This document shows positions 52,989-61,547 of a stretch of 64,000 nucleotides of DNA, one piece after another. Every line of letters begins with the position of its first letter. The first letter of the stretch is position 1. The notes beneath the pieces were generated by a model. That model saw only the letters and a program-made list of their open reading frames with translations. It was not told where the DNA came from and made no database searches. The stretch is from Dyadobacter sp. 3J3 (GTDB lineage Bacteria > Bacteroidota > Bacteroidia > Cytophagales > Spirosomataceae), in assembly GCF_009801115.1 (NCBI RefSeq), contig NZ_VTOL01000004.1, positions 1 through 64,000 on the forward strand, read 5' to 3'. The position numbers and the translations under genes are program-made.

Positions 52989-53036
52989 GAAAAAAACGTG
53001 TATTAAGTTTGAGAATTAATCGAACTTAATACACGA
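52989..53036 (-). terminator. Terminator or attenuator between rpmH and rnpA
   Basis: CGTGTATTAAGTT and AACTTAATACACG form a 13-bp perfect stem. On the minus strand a run of seven T residues follows at once. It would keep rpmH mRNA higher than rnpA mRNA. Confidence 0.75.
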
Positions 53037-53106
53037 TTAAAGACAAAAAGTCTCTGATTTGGTATTACCAATGAGGTAATGCCCTACTCAAACTTTCAAA
53101 CCTTGA

Positions 53107-53265
53107 TTATTGCTTATGACGTTTTTCGTCTGAAACTGATAGTTTCCAACGACCTTTCTTGCGACGGGCCGTTACAACTTTCCGGCCATTAGCCGAAGAC
53201 ATTCTTTCACGGAATCCGTGCTTATTTCTCCTCTTGCGATTCGATGGTTGATAGGTACGTTTCAT
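53107..53265 (-). CDS. rpmH: 50S ribosomal protein L34
   Basis: A 52-residue, highly basic ribosomal protein. It begins [20 protein letters not shown] and continues with [20 protein letters not shown], the invariant L34 pattern. The C-terminal [11 protein letters not shown] is a Bacteroidota-type extension. It is the first gene of the rpmH-rnpA unit and has a matching promoter. Confidence 0.98.
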   Translation of the reverse strand: MKRTYQPSNRKRRNKHGFRERMSSANGRKVVTARRKKGRWKLSVSDEKRHKQ

Positions 53266-53319
53266 CTCATTATCAAATTATTGCGCTGTAAAATCTCTGC
53301 TACCCGTAATTTTGGCTTG

Positions 53320-53350
53320 CAAAGGTAGAAAAAAAATTGAATTATGACAA
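53320..53350 (-). promoter_or_regulatory. rpmH promoter
   Basis: On the minus strand TTG (53350-53348), a 20-nt spacer and TACCTTTG (53327-53320). The rpmH ATG lies about 55 bases downstream. Confidence 0.65.
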
Positions 53351-53447
53351 GACCTGAAAACTTTTTTCTTTTCATAACACGCAGGCAGTATGAAATTTAT
53401 ACAAATTTTCTGCTTCATTTACCTCAGAAGGTCTTATCGGTTTATGT

Positions 53448-54863
53448 TTACTTTAAAAAAAACTTCTTTTTGAAGTACCATTCGGCACAGCCGTTATTAT
53501 ATTCTACTGATCCCCATGCCGGATCAGGAGCCTCTGTGATAATTAAAATTGAATAAGGGATATTTTTTAATTTAGGGACATAAACAGAATGATCTTTGGT
53601 TTGGTAAACTTGTTTGGTACGTGCTTCCATTTCCGTATAAAAACGTGCAGCACGGCCTGTTATGATATCAGACCAGGCAGAGCGATAGTTGAAATTACTG
53701 CTATAAATGGTGAAAAAATACAGGGCAATGACCCACCCACCCAATCCAAAGTGTGTAATTACTTTTGAATTGTATTTTTCAATTGTCCAGAATGTGATTA
53801 CGAAAACATTGTAACTAAAACCGATCAAAGTCCAGAAGGTAATGACACATTGTCCACGTAAATTGGGCGGTGCGGCAATAGACCAGTATGTTGGAAAATA
53901 AGTTAGAAAAATACAGCCGAAGAAAATGATTAAAGAAACTATCGGATGAACCGACAAAAACCGGAACTCATTTTTTTCTTTTTTATGATAGAGTTGTGCT
54001 GCAAAAGGGATAAGAACCAAGGCCAGGATGCATAGCGTTGGCGCCATTTTGGAAAAATTCAAAACGCCGGTTATCAAACTGTGCTGAATAGAATAAACCA
54101 GATTGAATTTTAAAGGTGTGGGATAGAGTCCTGATTCGGCACGTACACCGTTTCCGGGTGCAGTGATCGACAATACTCCAAAAGCCAATGCAACCAAAAA
54201 TATGATCAGCGATGAAAATTGTAGTTTCTTCTTAGCAATCGAACCAAAAAGAAACAAAGCGCCGGACAATGCAACCAGCCATACCAATGTATATTCGTTG
54301 GTACCTACCAGAATAATTACGGAAAGCGAAATGAGGGCCGTATGTTTTGTGCTTAGTGTATTATAATTCCGAAATAAATATGCGAATAAATAAAGTGTAG
54401 CAATGTCAGCCAATGTATAATAATACCCTGTGTACCAATAAAAATAGCCGGAAACAATAGGTAATTCGGCTATCAGGACAAACATTAAAAGAAAAGTAAT
54501 GAGAGCTGTTTGCCATGTCAAAAGTTTATTGACTGTAAGGGCTTTTACAAATACCCACATCGCGTGTGCATAAAAACTGATCAAAATGATCGGTGCTATC
54601 TTATAACCCAGATAAGATCCGTAAGAAAGTGGCTGTGTCGCGGAAATCATAGTACCTATGTAACGGCCAGACCAGGTTTTCCAGTAATGCTCTTGATATC
54701 CCCAATAACCCATGTCTATAACACCAAGTGCATGACAATAGTCGTCGGTCGTGGGGAAAACGAAAAAGGAAAGAATGAGAAAAGGCAATAGCAAAATGAC
54801 AAAGGCTAATAGAATAATTTTTAGCTTATTGTTGGGATTTTCAAACCACGTTGAATAATGCAT
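53448..54863 (-). CDS. Multi-span membrane protein of DUF6056 type
   Basis: A 471-residue protein with about eleven membrane segments. The first external loop FVFPTTDDYCHALGVIDMG and the following YWKTWSGRYIGTMI hold the acidic and Arg residues seen in DUF6056 proteins, a GT-C-like family that may move lipid-linked sugars. The C-terminal part has a short external domain (about 410-471). It is monocistronic. The function is unproven. Confidence 0.75.
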   Translation of the reverse strand: MHYSTWFENPNNKLKIILLAFVILLLPFLILSFFVFPTTDDYCHALGVIDMGYWGYQEHYWKTWSGRYIGTMISATQPLSYGSYLGYKIAPIILISFYAHAMWVFVKALTVNKLLTWQTALITFLLMFVLIAELPIVSGYFYWYTGYYYTLADIATLYLFAYLFRNYNTLSTKHTALISLSVIILVGTNEYTLVWLVALSGALFLFGSIAKKKLQFSSLIIFLVALAFGVLSITAPGNGVRAESGLYPTPLKFNLVYSIQHSLITGVLNFSKMAPTLCILALVLIPFAAQLYHKKEKNEFRFLSVHPIVSLIIFFGCIFLTYFPTYWSIAAPPNLRGQCVITFWTLIGFSYNVFVITFWTIEKYNSKVITHFGLGGWVIALYFFTIYSSNFNYRSAWSDIITGRAARFYTEMEARTKQVYQTKDHSVYVPKLKNIPYSILIITEAPDPAWGSVEYNNGCAEWYFKKKFFLK

Positions 54864-55041
54864 ATTTGTTTGGACTCGGCAATTATGATCTAGCAGATGG
54901 CCAAAAATAAGACAATTATTTGAAGAATCGGCTCCTGTTTAAGCGAAAGGATAGAGAAACTTTACCCTAATTTTTAATAAATTCACGCCGATTCGTGCAG
55001 TTTGTGAAGCAAATCGAATCTCTTATTTCATCTTTTAATTG

Positions 55042-55695
55042 ATGCTTTCTATGTATTATAATGTTCACACACATCCGCATTCTGAAAGTGAGGATGTGCT
55101 GTTTATTGAAAATTTATACAAAAATTTCGATCACAAAATTGAGGGACGAAAAGTCAGTATGGGTTTACATCCATGGTATCTCGATGCAGGAAATCTGGAT
55201 GAGCAATTTAATATATTGGCGGAATATGCCGGAAAGTCGGAAGTTCTTGCCATCGGAGAATGTGGGTTGGATAAGCTCTCTTCAACCGATTGGGATTTGC
55301 AGCTGAGGGCATTTCAATTACAGATAAAACTTGCTCAGGATTTGGGTAAGCCGCTAATTATTCATTGTGTCAGAGCTTTTAATGAAGTGCTGGTCCAATT
55401 AAAAAAGGTAGAGGTACCGGTTGTTATTCACGGTGTAAATAATAAACTGTCCATTGTTCAGCCTTTAATTGATGCCGGGTTTTATTTATCCTTCGGAAAA
55501 TCGCTGGTTGGTGGAAACGCAGCAATTCTCAACACTTTCAAAGCGACGTCATTGGAGCGGGTATTTTTGGAAACCGATGATGCCGATATTGATATCAGGG
55601 AAATCTATAAATCCGCAGCACGCATAAGAGATATTTCTGAAAACGAGATTGTTTTGCAGCTTGAAAAAAACTTTTTAAACGTATTTCAATCGTAA
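55042..55695 (+). CDS. TatD-family metal-dependent hydrolase
   Basis: A 217-residue TIM-barrel hydrolase. The first metal motif is YYNVHTHPH, a HxH as in TatD. IGECGLDKL carries the Glu ligand, LIIHCVRAF and VVIHGVNNK carry His ligands, and LETDDADIDI the final Asp. At 217 residues it is shorter than E. coli TatD (260), as in a Bacteroidota subgroup. TatD enzymes act as DNases or on D-aminoacyl-tRNA. The gene overlaps tcdA by one base (TAATG). TTG at 55039 is an unlikely earlier start. Confidence 0.9.
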   Translation: MLSMYYNVHTHPHSESEDVLFIENLYKNFDHKIEGRKVSMGLHPWYLDAGNLDEQFNILAEYAGKSEVLAIGECGLDKLSSTDWDLQLRAFQLQIKLAQDLGKPLIIHCVRAFNEVLVQLKKVEVPVVIHGVNNKLSIVQPLIDAGFYLSFGKSLVGGNAAILNTFKATSLERVFLETDDADIDIREIYKSAARIRDISENEIVLQLEKNFLNVFQS

Positions 55696-56420
55696 TGGAA
55701 GATTTCGCCTGGCTTTCCCGAACGGAATTGTTAATTGGAAGAGAAAAACTTGTCAAGCTCAGTAACGCGCATGTGTTGATTATAGGTCTGGGCGGGGTAG
55801 GATCTTTCGCGGCAGAATTTATTTGCAGAAATGGCGTTGGAACAATGACAATCGTGGATGGCGATACTGTTGATCCAACGAATAGAAATCGTCAATTACC
55901 TGCGTTATCGACCAATCATGGCGTTAGCAAAGCGGATATTATGGCAGAACGGTTAAAGGCGATTAATCCTGAATTGACTTTACATGTTGTCAAAACCTTC
56001 ATCAATCCGGAAGCAGTCGACGAAATTTTGTCGGCAAATACTTACGATTATATTGTTGATGCGATTGATAGTGTCACACCGAAAATCACGTTTTTGAAAG
56101 AAGCCTTCCAGCGAAAAATCCCAATCGTAAGTTCCATGGGCGCGGGTGGGAGAATGGATCCGACGATGATACGCGTGGTTGATATTTCAAAGACATACAA
56201 TTGCAACTTCGCGCAGCAGGTTAGAAAAAACCTGAAAAAAGAAGGCATTTATAAAGGTATCAAAGCCGTATTTTCTTCCGAAGAACAGATCAAAGAATCG
56301 CTTATCTTGACAGATGGCAGCAATTATAAGAAATCAGCATACGGGACCATGTCTTATTTGCCAGCTACTTTTGGTGCAACATGTGCTTCTGTGGTAATCC
56401 GGGATTTGATTGAGGATTAA
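55695..56420 (+). CDS. tcdA: tRNA threonylcarbamoyladenosine dehydratase (ThiF/E1-like)
   Basis: A 241-residue E1-like ATP enzyme that cyclises t6A37 in tRNAs to ct6A. The nucleotide motif is VLIIGLGGVGSFAAEFICRNG (26-46), then DGDTVDPTNRNRQLPAL and DAIDSVTPKITFLKEAF. GAGGRMDPTMIRVVDISKT is the TcdA-specific segment that separates it from ThiF and MoeB. It is translationally coupled to the TatD gene. tsaB at 50.1 kb acts earlier in the same modification. Confidence 0.93.
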   Translation: MEDFAWLSRTELLIGREKLVKLSNAHVLIIGLGGVGSFAAEFICRNGVGTMTIVDGDTVDPTNRNRQLPALSTNHGVSKADIMAERLKAINPELTLHVVKTFINPEAVDEILSANTYDYIVDAIDSVTPKITFLKEAFQRKIPIVSSMGAGGRMDPTMIRVVDISKTYNCNFAQQVRKNLKKEGIYKGIKAVFSSEEQIKESLILTDGSNYKKSAYGTMSYLPATFGATCASVVIRDLIED

Positions 56421-56428
56421 ACCTAAAA

Positions 56429-56451
56429 TCCCGGCGTCGTTAATGCTGGGA
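56429..56451 (-). terminator. Hairpin between tcdA and the alcohol dehydrogenase gene
   Basis: TCCCGGCGT and ATGCTGGGA pair over 9 bases with two G-T pairs. The minus strand then has TTTTAGGTTT, so it probably ends the alcohol dehydrogenase transcript. Confidence 0.5.
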
Positions 56452-56463
56452 CAACTAATGAAA

Positions 56464-57432
56464 TTATATTTCAACGACAATTTTTCCCTTAGCTTTATTA
56501 CTTTCCATGTAACAATGCGCTTCTGAAATCTGATCGAGCTTAAAAGTTTTGTCAATATTGAGATTGATTTTTCCTTCTGCGACGGCATCAATAAATTCCT
56601 GAAGCAAATCCTTTTGCAAGTTTGCTGCGTCAACCATATAAACCGTCAGGCGGCCTAGCGACGGGATATCATCCATAGGCGTGAACTCATTCATAGTCCA
56701 TGAACCGCCCAAAATGCCCGTCATACAAACAATTCCTTTTGGGCGAATACATTGCAGAGAATCTTTTAAAGTTTCGATACCAATCAATTCAAGCACTTTG
56801 TCAACACCTTTGGGAAATAGGCTTTTAAGTTTTGTATTAATATTTCCATCGTCCAAAAGTGCATAATCTGCCCCATTTTCTTTTAAATGAATTTCTTTTT
56901 CGGGATTTCGAGTGGTTGAAATAACGGTTAGTCCTTTTGTTTTGGCTAATTGACAAGCGAGCATACCAATAGAGGATGTCCCGCCGCGGATCAATAATGT
57001 TTCACCTTCTTTTATTTCCAAAGCCCCATTTAAAGATCCGGAAACCGTCTGGAACATTTCGGGAATTGCGCCCAGTACATTCCAGGGAAGGTCACTTTCA
57101 AATGCAAAAACAATTTCCAGCGGAACGGCTGCGAATTCGGCATAACCTCCGTCGAAATCCCTTCCCAGGCCACCCATAATCGCAGCAACTTTCTGGTCGG
57201 TTTTGTAAGTTCCTGATGGATCTTCCTCGATTTCGCCAACGCATTCAATACCCTGGGTCCTTGGAAAAGCTACATTTGGCGAATGACCTTGTCTTGTAAA
57301 TATTTCAGATCTGTTCAATCCAAATGCTTTTATTTTTATTAAAACCCAACCTTCCTTAATTTCGGGTTTTGGTCTTTCCTGAATTTCTATCACGTCCGGA
57401 TTTCCTGCTTTTGTAGTTACTGCGGCTTTCAT
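56464..57432 (-). CDS. Zinc-binding-type alcohol dehydrogenase / quinone oxidoreductase
   Basis: A 322-residue medium-chain dehydrogenase/reductase. The start MKAAVTTKAGNPDV is the typical beginning. It has a GroES-like N-terminal domain (about 1-125), and an NADPH Rossmann segment LLIRGGTSSIGMLACQLAKTKG (around 143-164). No Cys/His zinc site is visible, so it belongs to the zinc-free quinone oxidoreductase branch. The longer frame to 57489 adds an odd N-terminus and is rejected. It follows the alpha/beta hydrolase gene by 10 bases, so the two are co-transcribed. Confidence 0.92.
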   Translation of the reverse strand: MKAAVTTKAGNPDVIEIQERPKPEIKEGWVLIKIKAFGLNRSEIFTRQGHSPNVAFPRTQGIECVGEIEEDPSGTYKTDQKVAAIMGGLGRDFDGGYAEFAAVPLEIVFAFESDLPWNVLGAIPEMFQTVSGSLNGALEIKEGETLLIRGGTSSIGMLACQLAKTKGLTVISTTRNPEKEIHLKENGADYALLDDGNINTKLKSLFPKGVDKVLELIGIETLKDSLQCIRPKGIVCMTGILGGSWTMNEFTPMDDIPSLGRLTVYMVDAANLQKDLLQEFIDAVAEGKINLNIDKTFKLDQISEAHCYMESNKAKGKIVVEI

Positions 57433-57442
57433 TTTGTTTATT

Positions 57443-58303
57443 TTAATAGTTTGATGATGATATATTTTCTTCCACAAGATGATGGTCATCTGGAGAATTT
57501 AAGAATTCATTAACCTCGTTAAGTGCTTTCTGCGAAGCCTCCGAATAAATATTGGCTAAAGGCCAGACGTGAGCCTGATCTTTATAAATACTCAATACCG
57601 CATCATCCTGAATCAGTTTGACTTCATTATAAAAATTGAGACTGTCGTCCAGCAAAATTTCATTAGTGCCAACCAGGATGAGCACCGGGAGAAATTCGGT
57701 TAAAAGTACACTTTCCGGGCTGGATATTTCTATCGGTGTTTTGCCGGAATAATCAGCGGCAGCCTTTTTCAAATATTCAGGACTGAGAATCGGGTCAATG
57801 TTTCTGTTGGCTTCGATAGAAGGATTATTTCCGTGCAAACTGATCCACGGCGAAATGAACACCACTTTTGACGGCAGTTGAATATTCTGTTTTAACATTT
57901 CTCCTACGGAAGAAACGATCAGGCCAGCACCGGCACTGTCGCCGATGAATTCAATTTTATAGCTGGGAATGCTTTCGATCAGTTTTTTATATACCTGAAT
58001 AATATCGTTGAGCCCAACCGGATATGGATTTTCAGGGGCAAGGGTGTAATCAATAAATAAAATTCTCCTTTGAAGTTTTTGCGAAAAATGGCTGATCATA
58101 CTTGCGTGCGACTGGATCGACCCCACAACGAAAACGCCGCCATGGAGAAAAATGGTTATGTTTTTTGACGTTTCGTTTTCGGGAATAAACCAAAAACAGT
58201 TTACGCCGGTGATATTTTCCTGCTCGATTATAACTTCCTTCGCTTTGGGATAATTGTTTCCCAATTGATCAAATCCGTTTCTCCTTGTTTCCAAATCTTC
58301 CAT
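57443..58303 (-). CDS. Alpha/beta hydrolase (hormone-sensitive lipase family)
   Basis: A 286-residue esterase. The oxyanion motif is IFLHGGVFVVGS (around 49-60), and the nucleophile elbow is FIGDSAGAGLIVS with Ser near 119. The Asp follows in LVGTNEILLDD and the His in YKDQAHVWPL. This set defines the HSL/bHSL group of short-chain carboxylesterases. No signal peptide is present, so it is cytoplasmic. It is the first gene of a two-gene unit with the oxidoreductase. It may be controlled by the adjacent Crp/Fnr regulator. Confidence 0.92.
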   Translation of the reverse strand: MEDLETRRNGFDQLGNNYPKAKEVIIEQENITGVNCFWFIPENETSKNITIFLHGGVFVVGSIQSHASMISHFSQKLQRRILFIDYTLAPENPYPVGLNDIIQVYKKLIESIPSYKIEFIGDSAGAGLIVSSVGEMLKQNIQLPSKVVFISPWISLHGNNPSIEANRNIDPILSPEYLKKAAADYSGKTPIEISSPESVLLTEFLPVLILVGTNEILLDDSLNFYNEVKLIQDDAVLSIYKDQAHVWPLANIYSEASQKALNEVNEFLNSPDDHHLVEENISSSNY

Positions 58304-58425
58304 TGCTATCCTCTTCTAACTTAATTGCTTAAATCAATTTTAATAAGACAAAGGTGCTCGTTAATGGACAAACTGACCCATAAGAAAAATTAAGAAATGC
58401 CCTTAAGATAGTTTAAGAGTAAATT

Positions 58426-59007
58426 TTATCTCTTAGATATTTCTTTTCTGATTTTACTGAGAAATTCAGGAGTTATACCCAGATAAGAAGCGATTTGCGT
58501 ATTGGGAAGTCGTTGGGAAAGTTTCGGATACTGATTTAAAAAAGTAAGGTAGCGCTCCTCGGCAGTAGAACTAATTGCTTGTAAAACCCGGTTTTCAAGC
58601 TCGACAAATCTGTTTTCAATGATCACTCTGAAATTTCTGTTGAATTTCGGGTTACTCATGAAGAGTTCTATAAGATCAGGTTTGGTTATTTGCAGGATGA
58701 CCGAAGGTTCAAGCGCCTCGATAAAAACGCGGCTCGGCTTTTCATTATAAAAACTGTCAATTTCCATGATCCAGTCGTTTTCAGCAATGAATTGAAGATT
58801 ATGTTCCGTGCCTTTTTTATCGACATGGAATTTTTTGAAACAGCCTTCCGCTACAAATGTGTAATGTTTGCAAACATCCCCTTCCTGCAAAATAAACTGC
58901 CGCCGCTTGACTTTTCTTTCAGCAAGCCTTTTGGATAAATCTTCCCTTTCTTCTTCGTCAAGAGGAATATAGTTGTCAAAATTTGCAAAGAGTTTTTCCA
59001 GGGTCAC
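58426..59007 (-). CDS. Crp/Fnr-family transcriptional regulator (first of divergent pair)
   Basis: A 193-residue regulator with a cyclic-nucleotide-binding-like beta barrel (about 10-115, with FILQEGDVCKHYTFVAEGCF) and a C-terminal helix-turn-helix (PNTQIASYLGITPEFLSKIR, about 167-186). The Arg/Glu pair that holds cAMP in CRP is not obvious, so the ligand may differ. It lacks the Fnr Cys cluster. It is divergent from a paralogue at 59133. Likely targets are the nearby hydrolase, dehydrogenase or SDR genes, by position only. Confidence 0.9.
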   Translation of the reverse strand: MTLEKLFANFDNYIPLDEEEREDLSKRLAERKVKRRQFILQEGDVCKHYTFVAEGCFKKFHVDKKGTEHNLQFIAENDWIMEIDSFYNEKPSRVFIEALEPSVILQITKPDLIELFMSNPKFNRNFRVIIENRFVELENRVLQAISSTAEERYLTFLNQYPKLSQRLPNTQIASYLGITPEFLSKIRKEISKR

Positions 59008-59132
59008 GGCTGATAAATTTATTTGCGTTATTTGATATGCTTTATTGCAAATGTTTTGTTAATGATCGAGGGAGCTCGGTTTCTTCTCAATTTTAATAAA
59101 CAAATGATCACTTATATAACAGGATTCAATTG

Positions 59133-59732
59133 ATGGCTAATATCGATCAAATTACTAATTATTTGAAAAAACTGGTTGAAGTTACTGATGAAGAGGCAGA
59201 TTTGTTTGGCACCTATTTCAAAGAAAACCGGATAAAAAAAGGTCAGTATATTATTCAACCAGATTTTACAGCAAAATATCGGAACTATGTATTGCAGGGT
59301 GCTTTCAGGTCATTTGTTGTGGATGAGGAAGGGCAGGAGCATACAATCTCCTTTGCCATTGACGACTGGTGGATTTCTGATGTCAACAGTTATATCTATC
59401 AGAAACCTGCTACCATGTTCGTCGTTGCGTTGGAAAACAGCCAGATCCTTCAAATAGAATATGAAAAAGAACAGGAGTTGAAAGGGCTAAATCATAAGTA
59501 TGAAACCTTTTTCAGAATTATGGCAGAAAGAGGCATGGCTTTTCATCAGAGAAGATTTATATCAAATCTGACTCTTTCGGCAGAGAAACGGTATGATGAT
59601 TTTTTGAAAAAGTACCCGTCGGTTGTTCAGCGAATGCCTCAATATGTTTTAGCTTCTTACCTGGGGATGACCACACAATTCCTTTCCAGGATACGCAAAA
59701 GGAAGAAATCAAGTGAAACTGGTTTCACTTGA
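59133..59732 (+). CDS. Crp/Fnr-family transcriptional regulator (second of divergent pair)
   Basis: A 199-residue paralogue with the same layout: sensor barrel (about 10-115, YIIQPDFTAKYRNYVLQGAF) and helix-turn-helix (MPQYVLASYLGMTTQFLSRIRK). The last codons lie in a 34-bp palindrome (59704-59737). The preceding TTG is not used. It is followed by the SDR gene 70 bases later on the same strand, so it may control that gene. Confidence 0.9.
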   Translation: MANIDQITNYLKKLVEVTDEEADLFGTYFKENRIKKGQYIIQPDFTAKYRNYVLQGAFRSFVVDEEGQEHTISFAIDDWWISDVNSYIYQKPATMFVVALENSQILQIEYEKEQELKGLNHKYETFFRIMAERGMAFHQRRFISNLTLSAEKRYDDFLKKYPSVVQRMPQYVLASYLGMTTQFLSRIRKRKKSSETGFT

Positions 59733-59737
59733 TTTCT
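59704..59737. terminator. 34-bp palindrome across the Crp/Fnr stop codon
   Basis: AGAAATCAAGTGAAAC, TG, GTTTCACTTGATTTCT: perfect 16-bp arms with a 2-nt centre. It covers the stop codon (59730-59732). No long T run follows, so it could be a weak terminator, an RNA processing site or a protein-binding site. Confidence 0.5.
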
Positions 59738-59802
59738 TAATCTGGTTTCTCTTCGCTGAGATATTATTCCCCGAGCTTTGCATCGTATTTAAAACAAAGA
59801 CA

Positions 59803-60555
59803 ATGGCAGGAAAATTGAATAATAAAGTGGCCGTAATTACCGGTGGAAGTGCCGGAATAGGCTTGGCGACTGCAAAATTATTTGCAGCAGAAGGAGCAAA
59901 AGTTGTAATCACAGGACGTAATGCCGGTAATTTGAACAAAGCGGCAAAGGAAATTGGCAATGGCGCCGTGGCAATCCAGGCAGATTCTTCAAAACTTACC
60001 GATCTTGATTATTTGTATAAATCCGTTGAGGAAAAACTTGGTAAGATTGATGTATTGGTAGCAAATGCTGCGGTTTACGTATTGGCTCCTTTAACAGAGT
60101 TTACGGAGGAGATGTTTGACAAACAAAGCGATATTAATTTTAAAGGCACATTTTTCACTGTTCAGAAGGCAGTTAATTATCTGAATGACGGGGCATCCGT
60201 TATTTTAATATCGTCGATTGCAAATGCAAAAGGTATTCCTAGCCACGCTTCTTATTCCGCCACAAAAGCCGCTATCCGTTCCTTGGGAAGAAGTTTTTCA
60301 GCGGAATTGCTCGGCAGAAAAATTCGTGTCAATGTACTATCACCCGGCCCGGTCAATACCGATGTTTTTGACCAGGTGACTTCCTCAAAAGAAGAAGCAG
60401 ATGCTTTTAAGGAAAATATGGCTCAGTTTACTCCAATAAAAAGAGTTGGTGAGCCAGAAGAAATTGCGGCAGGTGCATTATTTCTGGCTTCTGATGATTC
60501 AAAATTTATGATCGGGTCGGAATTGCTAATTGATGGTGGGGTTATATCGTTGTAA
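59803..60555 (+). CDS. Short-chain dehydrogenase/reductase (SDR)
   Basis: A 250-residue classical SDR. The coenzyme motif is AVITGGSAGIGLATAKLFAAEGA (about 10-32, TGxxxGIG), then VLVANAA (NAG-like) and the catalytic set ISSIANAKGIPSHASYSATKAA (Ser, Tyr, Lys). The ending GSELLIDGGVISL is typical. The substrate is unknown, a sugar, alcohol or quinone. The frame extends upstream to 59713, but MAGKLNNKVAVITGG is the natural start. A strong terminator follows. Confidence 0.94.
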   Translation: MAGKLNNKVAVITGGSAGIGLATAKLFAAEGAKVVITGRNAGNLNKAAKEIGNGAVAIQADSSKLTDLDYLYKSVEEKLGKIDVLVANAAVYVLAPLTEFTEEMFDKQSDINFKGTFFTVQKAVNYLNDGASVILISSIANAKGIPSHASYSATKAAIRSLGRSFSAELLGRKIRVNVLSPGPVNTDVFDQVTSSKEEADAFKENMAQFTPIKRVGEPEEIAAGALFLASDDSKFMIGSELLIDGGVISL

Positions 60556-60587
60556 GACATCAAAGTCGATTATATAGTTTTTTGTGA

Positions 60588-60620
60588 AGGCCTCGAATTT
60601 TAAAATTTGAGGCCTTTTTT
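60588..60620 (+). terminator. Terminator after the SDR gene
   Basis: AGGCCTCGAATTTT and AAAATTTGAGGCCT form a long stem with one G-T pair, then TTTTT. Confidence 0.9.
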
Positions 60621-60654
60621 GATTAATACTCTCCGCATCGCTTTTGCCGCTATA

Positions 60655-60736
60655 TAAAACGAGGAGGCTCCGATGGAGCCGGGGAAATTTTGAAGGTTGG
60701 ATGCCTTGCTATAAACAGGATGCTCCTTACGGAGCC
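60655..60736. repeat. REP-like element, second copy
   Basis: GGCTCC-GAT-GGAGCC (60666-60680) and GCTCC-TTAC-GGAGC (60722-60735) flank the word CTATAAACAGGAT (60709-60721). The same words form the island at 27434-27640. Confidence 0.75.
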
Positions 60737-60770
60737 AGATTTAGAGCATACGAATTCTCCTCATATCCCA

Positions 60771-61319
60771 GAAACGCAAAAAGGCCACCATCTTTCGATA
60801 GTGACCTTCTGTTCTTGTAGCGGGAGCTGGCCAGGATCGCCTGCCCGGTCGCACCAGCGATCTTTGGGTTATGAAACAACAAGGTCGGAATTGATTGATA
60901 TGTCTGAAAATGCAAAAAGGCCACCATCTTTCGATAGTGACCTTCTGTTCTTGTAGCGGGAGCTGGTCAGGATCGCCTGCCCGGTCGGACCAGCGATCTT
61001 TGGGTTATGAAACAACAAGGTCGGAATTGATTGATATGTCTGAAAACGCAAAAAGGTCACCATCTTTCGATAGTGACCTTCTGTTCTTGTAGCGGGAGCT
61101 GGCCAGGATCGCCTGCCCGGTCGGACCAGCGATCTTTGGGTTATGAAACAACAAGGTCGGAATTGATTGATATGCCTGAAAACGCAAAAAGGCCACCATC
61201 TTTCGATAGTGACCTTCTCTTCTTGTAGCGGGAGCTGGCCAGGATCGCCTGCCCGGTCGCACCAGCGATCTTTGGGTTATGAAACAACAAGGTCGGAATT
61301 GATTGATATGCCTGAAAAC
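60771..61319 (-). repeat. Tandem array of four 136-bp tRNA-fMet-derived units
   Basis: Four copies repeat with an exact 136-base period; the same word GCAAAAAGG starts at 60776, 60912, 61048 and 61184, and again at 61320 beside the real tRNA gene. On the minus strand each unit holds a linker, a tRNA-fMet 3' half from before the anticodon to the discriminator (60818-60884, 60954-61020, 61090-61156, 61226-61292), and a terminator. The T-stem GCTGG/CCAGC is kept, but the T-loop is 23 nt instead of 7. The 5' strand of the anticodon stem no longer pairs, and the tRNA 5' half is absent. Copies differ by only a few bases. Open frames of 64-95 codons here are not proteins. Confidence 0.85.
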
Positions 61320-61321
61320 GC

Positions 61322-61350
61322 AAAAAGGCCACCATCTTTCGATAGTGACC
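61322..61350 (-). terminator. Terminator of the initiator tRNA gene
   Basis: On the minus strand GGTCACTATC, GAAA, GATGGTGGCC, then five T residues: a 10-bp stem with two G-T pairs and a GNRA loop. Four further copies lie in the tandem units at 60778, 60914, 61050 and 61186. Confidence 0.8.
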
Positions 61351-61361
61351 TTCTTTTCTTG

Positions 61362-61434
<73 letters not shown>

Positions 61435-61453
61435 GTGTCGTTGAATTGGAGTG

Positions 61454-61461
61454 CAAACATA
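61454..61461 (-). promoter_or_regulatory. tRNA-fMet promoter -7 box
   Basis: TATGTTTG on the minus strand fits TAnnTTTG, about 20 bases before the tRNA 5' end, with TTG about 22 bases further upstream. Confidence 0.6.
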
Positions 61462-61486
61462 CGACTAATGTTTCAATAAAAACAAC

Positions 61487-61494
61487 TATTTTTG
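61487..61494 (+). promoter_or_regulatory. LTA-synthase-like gene promoter -7 box
   Basis: TATTTTTG fits TAnnTTTG, 53 bases before the ATG at 61548. It is divergent from the tRNA promoter. Confidence 0.55.
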
Positions 61495-61547
61495 TAAAAA
61501 AGATTTAAAAAATATTTTCACGACCCCCTGATATCACCCGATTTAAT

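Noticed and set aside
53344..53556. 70-codon frame opposite the DUF6056-type gene
   Set aside because: It overlaps the rpmH promoter and the 3' end of a well-supported membrane-protein gene.
60771..61319. CRISPR-like array
   Set aside because: The whole 136-bp unit is repeated with no variable spacers, units contain tRNA and terminator sequence, and no cas genes are present.
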